NCBI GenBank assembly: GCA_025765615.1
Contig: JAIVFJ010000208.1
Location: 1 to 64,000 of the forward strand
DNA length: 64,000 nucleotides
Direction of reading: 5' to 3'
Source: Zopfochytrium polystomum
Lineage: Eukaryota > Chytridiomycota > Chytridiomycetes > Chytridiales > Chytridiaceae
The notes beneath the pieces were generated by a model. That model did not search any database. It was given only the letters and a program-made list of their open reading frames with translations, and had not been told where the DNA came from. Every line of letters starts with the position of its first letter. The stretch's first letter is position 1. The position numbers and the translations under genes were made by a program. Positions 32,934 through 44,743 of this stretch are shown here, piece after piece.

Positions 32934-32940
32934 TATAAAG
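32934..32940 (+). promoter_or_regulatory. TATA box of Family B gene 1
   Basis: TATAAAG about 115 bp before the ATG at 33054; members 2 and 6 of the family have a similar box at similar distance. Confidence 0.5.
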
Positions 32941-33053
32941 TCAACTCGAAGAACCGTCAACACCCCCGAACCTACAAAAACCCTTCCGACCACCCCACAC
33001 ACACGCCCACTCACACACACCCGTTCGATACGTTATAGCCCGTCCCCAGAAAA

Positions 33054-33788
33054 ATGAGCCGACTCGCCCTGCTCTTCGTTGTTGCGTTCCTCGCATCACC
33101 GTCCCTCGCGGCGTACCCTCAAGTCGATGGCAACTTCACCATCTCCGTCACCAACCAGCCCTCCTCCAACCAGTACTGCGTGGCCGACTCCATCGCCTAC
33201 ACGCTCGACCTGACCAACGTTCCAAAAGCCAACCCGAACAACAGCTCGGACGCGACCTACCTCTCCATCATGGTCATGGGACCCCCGCAGGACCCCTCTG
33301 TCGATCCGAACGGAATATCAAAGACACCTCGCGGCCTTGTCGTCAGCGCGCTGGGCAAAACCCTGGTCTCGACGTTCTCTGGTTCGGATGCGTATGTCGT
33401 AGAAGATACGCTGAAGGGATTCACCGGCCTCTTCCTCCGCGCGATCGTTTTCTACGACAGCCAAAGCGCGCTGTTTGAGTCCTTCCAGACGGCGGCCTCC
33501 AGCAAAACCACTTTCTCGATTGCGAAAAGCTGCAACTCAACTAGCACATCGCCCTCCTTGTCGTCGACCTCATCATCGCCAACCTCGGCATCGTCGTCCG
33601 CTCTTCCGACTTCATCGACCTCAGACTCCACCTCAGCATCGTCGTCGCAAACATCCAGCTCCTCGGCCTCATCGAGCAGCTCTCCGAACTCGACTTCGTC
33701 GATCCTGTACAGCGGTGCTGTTGCGGGGGCCTCGGTATCCCTCTTTGCTGCCTTTGCTGCAGTCCCTCTGTTAATCCTCCTCGCATGA
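33054..33788 (+). CDS. Family B member 1: GPI-anchored cell-surface protein
   Basis: Single-exon 244-aa protein. Signal peptide 'MSRLALLFVVAFLASPSLA', then an about 150-aa ectodomain: 'GNFTISVTNQPSSNQYCVA', 'MVMGPPQDPSVDPNGISKT', 'PRGLVVSALGKTLVSTFSG' and 'GFTGLFLRAIVFYDSQSAL', ending at a second Cys in 'AKSCNST'. The two Cys could form one disulfide. A Ser/Thr-rich stalk follows, then a hydrophobic tail 'LFAAFAAVPLLILLA' after small residues, typical of a GPI signal. Several NxS/T sites. I do not recognise the family; a beta-sandwich like fungal Kre9/Knh-type surface domains is a guess. A surface or wall role is inferred. 33789-34086 is intergenic. Confidence 0.85.
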   Translation: MSRLALLFVVAFLASPSLAAYPQVDGNFTISVTNQPSSNQYCVADSIAYTLDLTNVPKANPNNSSDATYLSIMVMGPPQDPSVDPNGISKTPRGLVVSALGKTLVSTFSGSDAYVVEDTLKGFTGLFLRAIVFYDSQSALFESFQTAASSKTTFSIAKSCNSTSTSPSLSSTSSSPTSASSSALPTSSTSDSTSASSSQTSSSSASSSSSPNSTSSILYSGAVAGASVSLFAAFAAVPLLILLA

Positions 33789-34086
33789 GGTGGGCATTTG
33801 CTGGGCCTTATGGTCTCGTATCCATCTTTGTTTTGGTCGTTCATTTTTGCAGATCTTCTTTTATTTGGGCCAGGGCCTCGTCTTCTGCACTTAGATTCAC
33901 CAGTCATTGCATTCTCTGTTTAACTCAAACACATCCGTCAAACTGCACACACCAATGAAACTATACTCTTATTTGGTCACAAACACTCTGACGTGTATTT
34001 TCTCGATGCTGATACTGACTCGATTCAACTAACACAGAAGAGCCACCTCAACCCAAAACTGCTGCTCAATTCCTTTCCCTTGTGCT

Positions 34087-35707
34087 CTACTCCGCCGGGA
34101 CGATCGGGTGCTTCTTGTGGAACACATTGGCGGGGTCATACTTTTTCTTGAGCAGTTGAAGTCGAGAGTAGTTCTCCCCGTAAATGTAGTCGCCCTTGTG
34201 CTCTTTCAAGACGGCTGCGTTCGGGTATCCGGTGCCTTTGATAATGTCTCCGCCCACCTTTTTTGCGTGCCTGTCGCGGAGATTCTTGATCATGCTTTTG
34301 GCATGCGCGTGGGCCTCGCCAGCCTCTTCGGGATTGTCGTAGCTGCGGTTGAAAGTGGATTGTGTGGGAAAAAAGGGTTTGATTGAGGATGAATAATGTG
34401 CAAAAATTAATGTGCCAGAGGAACTCACCCAACATAAATGGCAACATCACGCCAAATGTTGCCGTTCGGGTCGGCCGGCTTTCGTCGGTGCGGTGGCCAA
34501 GCGGACTCGAGGTGGGCGAACTCGGTGAGTGGCTTTGTCCAGTCGTACAATCCGATATAAAACTGGGTGCCGGCGCCGCGGCCCTTCCCGCCTCGTATCC
34601 AAGCGCGCGTCTCGTCAACCAACGGCATGAGTACCTCGGGTGACAGGTCCGTGATCAGCGTGCCATCCGACAGCCGGTTCGTCGGCGCCCAGATGGACTC
34701 GGGGAAAAAGTCTGCCGACTCGTGAAACCAACATTCCCGCGAAGTGTCCTTGACAAAGGGCAGCTCAAAGAACACCCGGAACCGGCGCCGGTACTCCTCC
34801 TCGCTGTCCCCGTGGTAGTACAGCATCAGCACGAACATATCCTCCTGCCCCGGTATCAGCCCGGCCATGGTCAACGCCGCCATGTCCTCCTTCTTCTGCG
34901 ACTTGGCGTAGCCACCCAGCGCCTCAATCACCGCAGCGTACGCCGGCGGCGGGTACAAGACAGCGCCGAACCACACCTTGCTCACCAGCGGCACCGCGCG
35001 GAACCTCATCTTCGTCACGACGCCAAAGTTGTACGCTGCGCCGCGCAGCGCAAAGTACAGCTCCGCGTTCTCCGTCGCGGACACCGTCACGCACTCGCCG
35101 CTGGCCAGCACCACCCGCGCGTCGACGAGCCCGTCCGCGGCCATCCCGTAGACCCCCATGCCCCAGCCGAAGCCGCCGCCGAGGGCGAAGCCGGCGTAGC
35201 CGATCTCCTTGTGGGAGGGGACGGGGACGAAGACGCCGCGTCGCTCGCAGGCGAGGGCGACGTCTGCCACTGTTGCGCCGCCCTCCATGACGACGTGACC
35301 CGCGGCGCCGTAGGCGGCGTTTTCGACCCACGCCGTACGCATCCGCTTGAGGTCGATGATGACGCCGTCAGAGGATGATGCGCCGAGGAACGAGTGGCCG
35401 CCCGAGCAGACTGCGAGCTCGAGGTTGTTGGACGTTGCATAATTGATGGCGACCGCGACGTCGGCTTCAGTGCAGGGCTGGAAGATGACTTGTGGGCGGG
35501 CTTCTTCGTTGGGAGAGAAGCGGTAGACGAGGGCGTTGTAGAGGTCGTCGCCTGGGACGACAACCACTGGAGGTGGGCGAAGCGAGGAAAGCACAAAGAT
35601 AGGCTATGATTAGCAAGATGAAGCGCTCATCTTCACGTTGCACAAGTAGCTCGCTTGGTGAACAGACCTCCTCGAAAACGGTCTTTGACAGACTCCAGTG
35701 ATGTCAT
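34087..35707 (-). CDS. FAD-linked oxidase, berberine-bridge-enzyme-like
   Basis: Exons 35707-35668, 35566-34429 and 34342-34087 give 477 aa; all phases agree. The start 'MTSLESVKDRFRG' is spliced to 'VVVVPGDDLYNALVYRF', the usual beginning of the FAD_binding_4 fold. 'CSGGHSFLG' carries the His used for covalent FAD, and 'GFALGGGFGWGMG' follows. The Cys used for the second covalent FAD link in bicovalent members is not at its usual place (VPSHKEIGYAG). The C-terminal BBE domain is 'NYSRLQLLKKKYDPANVFH'. Such enzymes oxidise carbohydrates or secondary metabolites. No signal peptide is seen, so it may act inside the cell. It lies head to tail in the same orientation as the laccase, within the Family B cluster. 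Confidence 0.88.
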
Positions 35708-36008
35708 TTTTGTGTACGTTTGAGATTGTGCTGCAGAATTGAGTGTATTCAGTCTTCAAGTTGATGAGAGAATGGCGCTCGGTATTTATGGAGGGGATCC
35801 ACAGCCTCATTCACTCGTCGACGGATTCCGATTGTTTTACGCGCTCCCGAATGCGAGCATGAAAGTTTAGGTCGAAAGCACTTGATTTGGTGGAAGCGGA
35901 AGGCCACCCGACCTAGGCGAAGGCGGAGGTGACGGCGTGCAAGCCGGACCTAAACGAGCTGGCGGAGGATGCAAAGATCCCCCAGTTCTTGGGGTTGGCG
36001 GATTCGGC

Positions 36009-36090
36009 GGATTATCCGTGGACATGGCCTTGACCGGTCATAATGACCGGTCAATATTTTGCCGATTGTCCGCGGACATGGTCTTGAGGG
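36009..36090. promoter_or_regulatory. 25-bp perfect palindrome between direct repeats
   Basis: At 36030-36054, TTGACCGGTCAT and ATGACCGGTCAA flank a central A with no mismatch. On each side lies a copy of GGACATGG(C/T)CTTGA preceded by GAT(T/A)(G/A)TCCG(T/C). It is about 300 bp upstream of the FAD oxidase start at 35707. It may be a dimeric transcription-factor site; this is inference. The rest of 35708-36400 has no supported gene. Confidence 0.45.
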
Positions 36091-36419
36091 GGGGTGTTTG
36101 GGGATGCTGCCGGTCGTTGGCGGACGCGGTCAACGGCGGACAAGTCACGTGACTGCGTCCCGTTTGAGAGCCCGACAGCACGCCCTCACTGGCGACTTAC
36201 AGTGAGTGATTTTGCCAACCAACTCTCGCCCCGCCCGAAAGCACCTAAACCGCGACAGCGCCACGCAGTGCCAGCTTGCGTGGGGGCAGATGCAGGCAGA
36301 AAGCCAAGAACAGACCCAAAGATGCCGAGGATAAAGTTGCGATTTGGTGAGCAAAGCTAAGGTGGAATCACTTTTTGTTACAAAGAACAAAATGCTAACG
36401 ACGCTTTCTACCACCGGAC

Positions 36420-36665
36420 GGAAACAATTCTACCACCGGAAATACATTTTCGAAGAAGACGCCGCGCGTTTCCACTCGGTCATCAAGGCATGTTGCGACA
36501 AGCACGACCGGGCGTACACCCACGCTTCAAATCCTGGTGCCAAAGGTACTTCCACCCCCCGCACCGCGACGAGCACCGCGGGGTGGGCGGCATCTTTTTC
36601 GACGACCTCGACGACCGCCCATGCATTGACGATGCTATTAATTACCCTCGCTGCAACGCGTGCTA
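36420..36665 (+). pseudogene. Fragment of coproporphyrinogen III oxidase
   Basis: '[19 protein letters not shown]' and 'KHDRAY' are in one frame, then after a 1-nt shift come '[12 protein letters not shown]', '[19 protein letters not shown]'. These match the conserved core of oxygen-dependent coproporphyrinogen III oxidase (haem biosynthesis; [25 protein letters not shown]). The N- and C-terminal parts are absent, and the fragment runs into the CT microsatellite just downstream. A non-functional duplicate; the working gene must lie elsewhere. Confidence 0.7.
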
Positions 36666-36683
36666 CAGCTACGGTTAGGATTC

Positions 36684-36815
<132 letters not shown>

Positions 36816-37701
36816 TCCTCTTCCTTCGATCCCCAGCGCGTCCCCCACCTCCTGGCTTGGCGCTTTTCATTTCCACGCCATGTTTCGCTGTCCAATAGAT
36901 ATCATATAAGCCCGCCGATCAGACATGCTTGACAAACTCCTTCGCCCTCCCGTCTCACCTCGTTCAGTCCAACCAAGCCTGCAACCCTCAATGGGCGCCC
37001 GTTTTTGGTGATCAGCTTCCAGGACCTTTCCAGTTCCGAATCGCGAAGGAAAGAACCACCCGTACCCACGCTCCGTCCGGCACAAAAACTGGTCAATCGA
37101 CCAAATTGACGTTTCAAACATCTCTAACGCTTCTCGTTCAGCTGCCATGAACGCGAGCACTGACATCGAACGGTTGGCGGCTCACGTCTGTTCGTTGCCC
37201 CATGTGGGCAAGGTAAATGTTGCGCTATTTCAAATACTGGCATACTACAAAGTCGAATGCAAGACCTATCGGCAACCCAGTTTTCTTGTTTTCTTCATCC
37301 ACAGGACCGTTACGTACTGTATAGGATTTTCTCCGGTGAGTCAGGGAAGTGTGGGAAGGAAACAATTGGAGTTGCAAGACACGAAAGAGGTGAAAGGGCA
37401 AGGAGAGCGGAGGGACGGGGAAGCGGAAAGTTACTTAAGGCCGAAAAAGCTGGAATGTGTGAGGTTGACAGATGTAAGAAAATTGGGGAGTGAGGAGAGA
37501 AGCGGGAAAGGCAGAAAGGTGGGATGAAAAAGGGATGAAAGATAAGAGCATACTCAAACTGTAACAGACGCGAGAATGATGACGGAAAGCAAGATGTGCT
37601 GTACGAGCAGTTGTCCAAACAGAACTGGCGCGTGGGGCTCGAAATGTGCGCTTGTAACATGCTGCACATACCACCCTCACAACTTGTGCCGACCCACCAC
37701 C

Positions 37702-39627
37702 TCAAATTCCCGAATCATCCATCTCCGCAAGCGTCGGCTCCACCGTCACATACGATTCCCAATTCGTGCACGTCTGATTCCACGCGCTATCCACGCCGAC
37801 ATTGCCCCTGATTTCCGAGTACCTCTCGACAAACTGCAGCGACAGGCCGTCGCTGGCATGGAAAGCGATATGGCAGTGCATGAGCCAGGTGCCAGGGTTG
37901 TCGAGCGGGAACGCGACGGCGAGGTAGCCGACGGCGGGGAGTACAACGACGTCGCGGCGCGGGGCGGCCGTCGTGAGGTAGTCGGTGAAGGCGCCGGAGA
38001 AGGTGCCGGTGCCGCGGGCAAGGACCCACCAGTCGTGGCCGTGGATGTGCAACGGGTGATCGGCGGGGATGCTGGAGCTGTGATTTTTGTAGTTTTCGTA
38101 TAAAATTGGTTGGTTAAAGCTCCGTCCTGGGGACGGGGGCCGGGAAGAAAAAGTCCATGCAATAACCTGATCACAAAGTAGGCCCAGTCGGAGGAAGTGC
38201 CGTTGAGCGAGACGACGTTGAAGGCGCTGGGGTACGACGCATTCTGGGCTTCGATCATCCCGAGGGATGGGTTGGCCCAGTCGATGACCTGAGTCACTCC
38301 GTTGATGTACCATTTCGCTTGGGAGAACACGACGGGCAAAGAGCCGCTGGAGGCGGCGGACGACGCAGAAATTGTTTTCGTGAGTTTCGGCGTCAGCGAC
38401 ATGGTCTCATCACCGCAGTCGTCCGTGTACGCGTACGCTGTCGTCGTGGGGTCCGCAGTCAGGTTGGCCGCCGTCGCGTACCGGAGGATGCCCTTGATGC
38501 CGTTCTGGTTCTTGTTGTTTGTGCAGGACAGCTGCGGGATGGCGCGGATCCAGTAGTTATCGGCCGTCTGATTCGCGGTGAAGACAATGTCGTACCGCTG
38601 ACCGAGGGCGACGTTTATGACGGTAGCATTGTAGGGGACGATGGGGACCAGGTCGGCGGCGATGACCTGGAAGGTGTGGTTGTCGATCGAGAACTTCATG
38701 TGAGCGAAGACGCCGGTGTTGATGACGCGGAGGCGGTAGGTCTTGCCGGGGTCGACGGTCGTGGTGTAGTAGGAGCCGGCGTCGTTGTACATGTTGGTGC
38801 CGTTCAGCAGGCCGTTGTCGGCTGCCGGTGGCGGGCCAGTGTTGATAGAAAAGAGATAGAATGCATCGGAGTGTGCCCAGTCTTGGATCGTTAGCGGGCC
38901 GAGGTCCACGTCGTAGTTGGCAGTGGCAGGGCCGTTGATTACGATGGGACCGATTGCGCCGTTGCCGTACTGCAGGGAGAAGTGGCTGTGGTACCAGGTC
39001 GTGCCTTGAATTGTGTAAGCATGTCAGATTACAGGCTTTGAGAACAGCCACAGCCAAACAAGGAAAAAAGTCACGAACCGTATTGCGTTGCGTGCCAGGT
39101 GTACCTGAAAGTATCGCCAGGCGCGATCGCGCACTGCGTTACGCCCGGTACTCCGTCGCTTGCGGCAGTGTAGTTTTGACGCAGCCCGTGCCTGTACAGT
39201 TTGTTTCGCTGCTTATTAGACAAGGGAACGGGGTTGTGGGAGTAGCTTGTGACAATAAAATTAAAACAACAGGGCTTAATACTTACCAGTGGAGTGCCGT
39301 GCCGTTACTCTCGAGATTATTAGTAACGTACACCACGACGGTGTCTCCCCAGTCCGCTGTGATCGTCGGTCCGGGAATCGAGCTGTTGAAAGCGGTGACC
39401 GAGCGCGAGAAGCCGTCGGGAGCCATCGTGACATTGTTGAGGGAGAGGTAGTAAGTGCGGGTGACGCCTGTGTGAGGCGCGGTTTCGTAGTAGTCGGTGG
39501 TGATGTCGTAGTCGCCCCAGCAGTCGCGGGCGCTGGCTGAATGAACGCAGGCTGCGCTTGACGAGCGGGCGTGGAGCAGAGCCGCAGCGGCGACCGTTGC
39601 CCCCAGTGAGAGCGCTTTAAAAATCAT
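37702..39627 (-). CDS. Laccase (multicopper oxidase), secreted
   Basis: Exons 39627-39287, 39191-39079, 39004-38167 and 38119-37702 give 569 aa. The last intron uses acceptor GGAG, chosen because it restores phase. Signal peptide 'MIFKALSLGATVAAAALL'. Copper ligands: L1 'HWHGL' (split by intron 1), L2 'TTWYHSHFSLQYGNG', L3 'HPLHIHGHDWW', L4 'WLMHCHIAFHASDGL', with Leu ten residues after the Cys as axial residue. It oxidises phenols with reduction of O2 to water, outside the cell. Many NxS/T sites. A TATAAAT box lies about 90 bp upstream. All four copper motifs are intact. Confidence 0.93.
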
Positions 39628-39714
39628 TGTTGTAGTATTCTTTAAAGTGAAGTCGCTTGTTGTCTCTATTTGGTGCAATCGATGCTTGCGATTGGCAGCG
39701 CGTGTCCCTTTTGC

Positions 39715-39721
39715 ATTTATA
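39715..39721 (-). promoter_or_regulatory. TATA box of the laccase gene
   Basis: TATAAAT on the minus strand, 88-94 bp before the ATG at 39627. Confidence 0.45.
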
Positions 39722-39889
39722 CTGAAAGCAATGTCAAATCTGAATGGAGATAATGGAAGAAAACTTTTCATCAAATAGCTGGGAAATTGAAAAGAATCGG
39801 AGGTGGGATGCTGCTCCGGCGAAAACTTGGCGCTTGATGTTTGTTGTTAACGCGCCTAAGAGGTAAAAGCAGCGACGGAACAAACGACG

Positions 39890-39892
<3 letters not shown>

Positions 39893-39937
<45 letters not shown>
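39893..39937. repeat. (GT)n microsatellite
   Basis: Some 20 GT units upstream of the laccase. Confidence 0.9.
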
Positions 39938-39938
<1 letters not shown>

Positions 39939-41990
39939 AAATCATTGGGCGTGACCGAGCGAGAGTGAGGGAAAACGGAGAAGCCAATTTTTGCGAATGG
40001 AGGATAAATTTGTTTGTCTTTCGCGTCTTGTTTACAAATCTTGGCACCACCGAAAAGAGCGGAATTATTCTCAGTGCTTTATTTAGTAAGTTTACCCCAC
40101 TCGCGCGACCCTCACTCGCGATAAAGTCGAATTTTACTAACTATTTGACAGTCCGCTCCGCCTCGGCCGCTCCGTAAATTGGAGTCTGGGGGGCACGGGA
40201 AGTGACCAGGCGGACTGGAAAACGGAAGGACAAAAGAGGAGGGAAAGAAAAATAGGAGAAAAAAAAAAAGAAAAGATAAAAAAGCAGCTGTGACGTGCAG
40301 TCCGTCATTGATGCACCGGAGATGTCACGGTGACCGTCGCGCATCGACGCCGCTTTGCGCACTAATGGCAAGGGAATTCTCCTTAAAAAAAAGCAAGCAA
40401 AAGCATCGCTTTCCCGTGAGCCACCGGAACTTCCTGTGGTCACCGGAAATTCTCTCGTTTTTGACTGGTTTTACTTATGGGACAGGTGTGTGAGGGTGTG
40501 TGAGAGTGGTGGATTTTGCAGGAACCTGCAGTTTTTTGCGCCATTCCCGTTGGCCCCCTTGTCACGTTCCCGTGCGCATCGCCGAGGAAACAGAAGGTTG
40601 TTGGACAAGGAATGAAGGAATTGGAAGGGAAAAAAAAAAAGAACAAAAAAAAGAAAAAAAAAAGAAAAAAAAGAAAAAAACATAAACGGACATGTGAGCC
40701 AAACCGTGGGCAGGGGTCGGTTTTTTTTTTTTTTCGCCGGCCGCACATCCCCGGAAACTGCGCAAAGCCCGCCAGGTTGCCCCGAAGTCCGACAGCAAGC
40801 GCCAGCCGTGCTCGGGATCTCCCTTTGTCAATCTACACTGCATCAATAATATCACACGGGAAACCATTGCGCACGGGTAATTCCGTCGCTGTTTGTTCCG
40901 CAGCTGCGGAAACCGATCCGTACCGTGTCCGTCTGGTCTGGAACGAACACCGCCCGACCTCGTCCCCGATAAATCTTCCACAGCCTCCGTTCTTTTTCCT
41001 CCGCACCTCCGTCCCAAAACGCCACCAATCTCCCTCCCCTCGTTCTTTTCCTCTGTAGTCCGTACAGGCAACGCGGCACAGGCTTCCGACAACTACACTC
41101 GGCGGCGGAGTCCTGGATGCTATCATCATCATTTTGGCTGTTCAACTGGGACGTCGCGGGGCATTCGGTCTTTCTTCATGATCACTCATTAGACGACCGT
41201 GCAAACCACACCCGTGAGGAATTGCTACATCGTAGCCTCCCGCAGTCTAAAATCCTGCACTTTAGGTCCTCCGTATCGCCTACTTTAGTTATTTACGCGA
41301 GCGAAGAAATGAGCGAAAATGAGGAGAGATCACTGTTTGTCGGAAGCCTCCTCCTCTTTCGACAACCCCCGTCGGAGCGTCCGAGCCGACGCCGTCGACT
41401 TTGGGTCGGCGGCATCCCCAACAGCCCAAACAGTCAGAGACAGAGACTGATATGGAGGGCCCGGTTGAACGCTTCAATTCTGGGAATTACAATTCCGCAT
41501 TGCCCCGAAGAAACCTCGCAGAGTTCAGATTTGCTTCGACCTTTTCGTCCATAGATACGACAGAGTACGTTTTAATTTCTGCGATTTGAGCCGTCGGTCC
41601 AACTGAATTAGGAGCTTTTTATGTTTTCTGTTTTCCCATCAGTTTTTCGCGGAACGTCTTGGTCTTCGACAAAATGCGTCTGCTGTCGAAGACGTCCTTG
41701 TTCGAACAAGTCGAAGACAGCCTCGGTCGTCGCTGTGCTAATTCCGGCCTTCCGTTCCGTGCCGAATTGCCAGTGCGGCGAAGGGGCCAGCCACATTGTC
41801 ATGCTGAGACACTTTGCATCCGCCGTGTTTGTTTGTTTGTTTTCGCGTCCCCACGAAAATGAAGACACAGCCACTGCGCCTTGCCTGTCTTCGGCCAGGC
41901 GTGGCTTGGGCGACAAGCATGCATGTTTCTTCATGCTCAGACGCACCGAGTGTAAGATGAAAGCGAAGACAGCCACGCCCTGCCTGGTAG
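39938..41990. other. Intergenic region, no supported gene
   Basis: Contains A-rich tracts (40260-40280, 40384-40400, 40630-40682) and a T tract near 40721-40734. Overlapping frames on both strands are low complexity. Around 41640-41990 the words GAAGACA and GTCTTCG recur in both orientations (again near 43880-43945), giving imperfect inverted repeats upstream of Family B genes 2 and 3. No gene recognised. Confidence 0.4.
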
Positions 41991-42002
41991 GACCAATGCA
42001 GG

Positions 42003-42009
42003 TATAAAA
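42003..42009 (+). promoter_or_regulatory. TATA box of Family B gene 2
   Basis: TATAAAA about 112 bp before the ATG at 42118. Confidence 0.5.
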
Positions 42010-42117
42010 ATGACGAGATCGAATTGGGTTGTTGAACATTCACATCGCTTCCCCAAGTTCTTCTTTCCTATCCATCCCTCCCGCAAAATCCTTATCAACA
42101 ACAATCAGCTTGCTAAA

Positions 42118-43258
42118 ATGACCAGAATTTCATCGCTCATCACTGCATTCGCTGCCGCCGCCGGTCTCATGATTGCCACCCCGACCCTCGCTGCGTATCC
42201 TCAGGTTGATGGTACCTTCTCCATCAGTGTCACCAACCAACCAGCGTCCAACCAATACTGCGTCGGCGATTCCATCTCCTTCTCGCTGGACCTCTCCAAC
42301 ATCCCAACGACCAACCCGCAAAACAAGTCCGACGCCACCTTCGTCTCCGTCATGGTGATGGGACCGCCGCAAGGCTCGACCGTTGACCCGACGGGCATCT
42401 CAAACACCCCGCGGGGCCTTGTCGTCGGAGCTCTCGGGTTCACTCCTATCTCTTCGTTCTCCGGGTCTGCTACCTACGTCGTCGAGGACAAGCTCAAGGG
42501 CTTCACGCGCCTCTTCCTTTCGCGCGATCGTGTTCTACGAAAGCCAGAGCTCCCTGTTCGAGTCGTTCCAGACTGCGGCTTCCACGCAGACGTCCTTTTC
42601 GATCGCGTCAAGCTGCAACGCACCTCCAACACCCCAGCAAGTCGAAGGCAGCTTCACGATCAGCGTCACCAACCAGCCTGCGAACAACCAGTACTGCGTT
42701 GGCGACTCGGTCGCCTTCTCTCTCGACCTGTCCAACATCCCCAAGGTCAACCCAAAGAACAGTTCAGACGCCACCTACCTCTCCGTCATGATCATGGGCC
42801 CGCCTCAAGACCCCTCTGTCGACCCTTTCGGCATCTCCAAGACGCCCCGCGGCCTCGTCGTCGGCGCACTCGGGAACACTCTTGTCTCGACGTTCTCCGG
42901 ATCGGCCACCTACGTCGTCGAAAGCAAGCTCAAGGGCTTCACCGGCCTCTTCCTTCGCGCCATCGTCTTTTACGAAAGCCAGAGCTGGCTGTTCGAGGCG
43001 TTCCAGACCTCGGCCTCGGCGCATACGACCTTTCGCCATCGCCCCGGACTGCGGATCGACGTACTCGCCGTCGTCGTCGGTGTCTCCCACTGGAACTCTG
43101 TCGCCATCATATTCTCCGACTGGTTACTACGGTGGATCGAGCTCGTCGCTGAACTCTACGTCGTCCATCTTGTACAGCGGCGCTTTGGACGGCGCGTCGG
43201 CATCTCGCGCAGCCCTTGTGGGTATCGCTGTGATTCCTGTCCTCATGCTCTTTGCATG
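42118..43258 (+). CDS. Family B member 2: two tandem ectodomains, two apparent frameshifts
   Basis: Signal peptide 'MTRISSLITAFAAAAGLMI', then ectodomain 1 ('FSISVTNQPASNQYCVGDS' to 'IASSCNAPPTP') joined directly to ectodomain 2 ('FTISVTNQPANNQYCVGDS' to 'APDCGSTYS'), a short Ser-rich stalk and the GPI-type tail 'AALVGIAVIPVLMLFA'. It is the only member with a duplicated domain. The coding frame moves twice: near 42518-42520 and near 43031-43033. Both places read CTTTCGC where paralogues or the sister domain read CTTCGC, so one T too many in each. Without these two bases the protein is about 380 aa with all family features. The other frames are otherwise clean, so this may be a recent mutation or a read error. 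Confidence 0.7.
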
Positions 43259-44074
43259 AGTTGTGGATCAATCGAGTTTGATTTAATTTCTTGGGCCGAT
43301 TTCGACTATTTTGCATTGCTTGCCTTTTTCTTATATTGGGATGCCCCGTCCGAAGTTTCCATAGATCTCTTGACAGTTTTTGAAAAGCCAAATCGCACAC
43401 ATTCGTCACACTTAAAACAGCCGTTCCAATAAAACCACTTACAGATCGTCTCGTCACAACAACTTTTTTTTTGTTCACGCTAACCTCGTCGAGGCTTGAC
43501 TTGGGGAAACAAATGCGGTGCTAATTTCGCCAGTTCAACAACTACAATTAAGCCACAACAAGATTTTTAGTTTTTTTCTTTTGGGCCGCTTGCATGAGCA
43601 CTGCTTTCCAATCAGAAGGTTAGTTGCATTCATCGCGTGGAACAGATGCTACACCTTCAATGACAGCTCCAACAGCCCGACAAAGTAGGCAAACGGTAGG
43701 CGCATGGTCGGTCATAAGAGTCACGGAATCATGTTAAGAAGGCATCAGGGGGAGCACGGGGCTGTGCGAGGATATCTTGTCGCCGAGAAACAGGGAGCTG
43801 CTGTTCCCCACGAAAGTGGAAACACTGCCGGAGAAAAATCTGTAATTTTTTTTTTCCAAATGCTATTCCGAAATGAAAATGGGAATCGACTGTCTTCGAC
43901 GTACCTGCGCTTGCGTGGGCAATTCTTTTCTCGACGAAGACAGTCGCGAGGTGGCGATGCGAGGCTGGCTTCAATGACATCCATTTTGTGAGCAAAACGG
44001 TGCATTCCCCCACGTAGAAAATGGGTAAACAAGAAGAATCAACTTGTAATTCAAGGCCCTAAGCTTCGCTCAAG

Positions 44075-44743
44075 ATGACCAAAATCTCCTCTCTCCTCGC
44101 CGCCTTTGTCGCTGTCGCCAACCTCGCCGTCACCCCAACCCTCGCCGCCTACCCCCAAGTCGACGGCAACTTCACCATCACCGTCACCAACCAGCCCGCG
44201 TCCAACCAGTACTGCGTCGGCGACTCCATCGCCTTCGCGCTAGACCTCGGAAACATCCCGAAATCCAACCCTCAAAACAAGTCTGACGCCACCTACGTCT
44301 CGGTACTAGTAATGGGCCCCGCGCAAGACCCCGCGGTCGACCCAGCCGGCCTCTCCAAGACTCCGCGAGGCCTGGTCCTCGGCGCCCTCGGCTTCACGCC
44401 CGTCTCGACGTTCGCCGGGTCGGCCACGTACACAGTCGACAAGCGGCTGAAGGGGTTCACCGGCCTGTTCTTGCGCGCCATCGTGTCGTACGAGAGTCAG
44501 TTTGCGCTGTTCGAGTCGTTCCAGACCGCGGCGGCGACCAACGTGCCGTTTTCCGTTGCGCTCGACTGCGCGCCGGCTGGCTCGAGCTCGGCCACGTCAT
44601 ACGGCGGAGCTACTACGAGGACGGCGCAGAATGAGACGACGTCGATTCTCTACAGCGCTGCGGTTGGCGGTGTCGCTTCGGCTTCTCGCAGCGCCGTTGT
44701 TGCGGCTGCTGCTGCCGTCCCTCTGTTGATGCTTTTCGCTTGA
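44075..44743 (+). CDS. Family B member 3: GPI-anchored cell-surface protein
   Basis: Single-exon 222-aa protein. Signal peptide 'MTKISSLLAAFVAVANLAV', ectodomain with 'FTITVTNQPASNQYCVGDS', 'MGPAQDPAVDPAGLSKTPR' and 'GFTGLFLRAIVSYESQFAL', second Cys in 'ALDCAPAG', short Ser/Thr stalk, and GPI-type tail 'VVAAAAAVPLLMLFA'. Closest to member 2 at the N-terminus. Intact. 43259-44074 upstream contains no supported gene. Confidence 0.85.
   Translation: MTKISSLLAAFVAVANLAVTPTLAAYPQVDGNFTITVTNQPASNQYCVGDSIAFALDLGNIPKSNPQNKSDATYVSVLVMGPAQDPAVDPAGLSKTPRGLVLGALGFTPVSTFAGSATYTVDKRLKGFTGLFLRAIVSYESQFALFESFQTAAATNVPFSVALDCAPAGSSSATSYGGATTRTAQNETTSILYSAAVGGVASASRSAVVAAAAAVPLLMLFA

Noticed and set aside
40516..41192. 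Overlapping frames of 100-180 codons on both strands
   Set aside because: They run through A- and T-homopolymer tracts; translations are Lys- or Phe-runs with no conserved segment.
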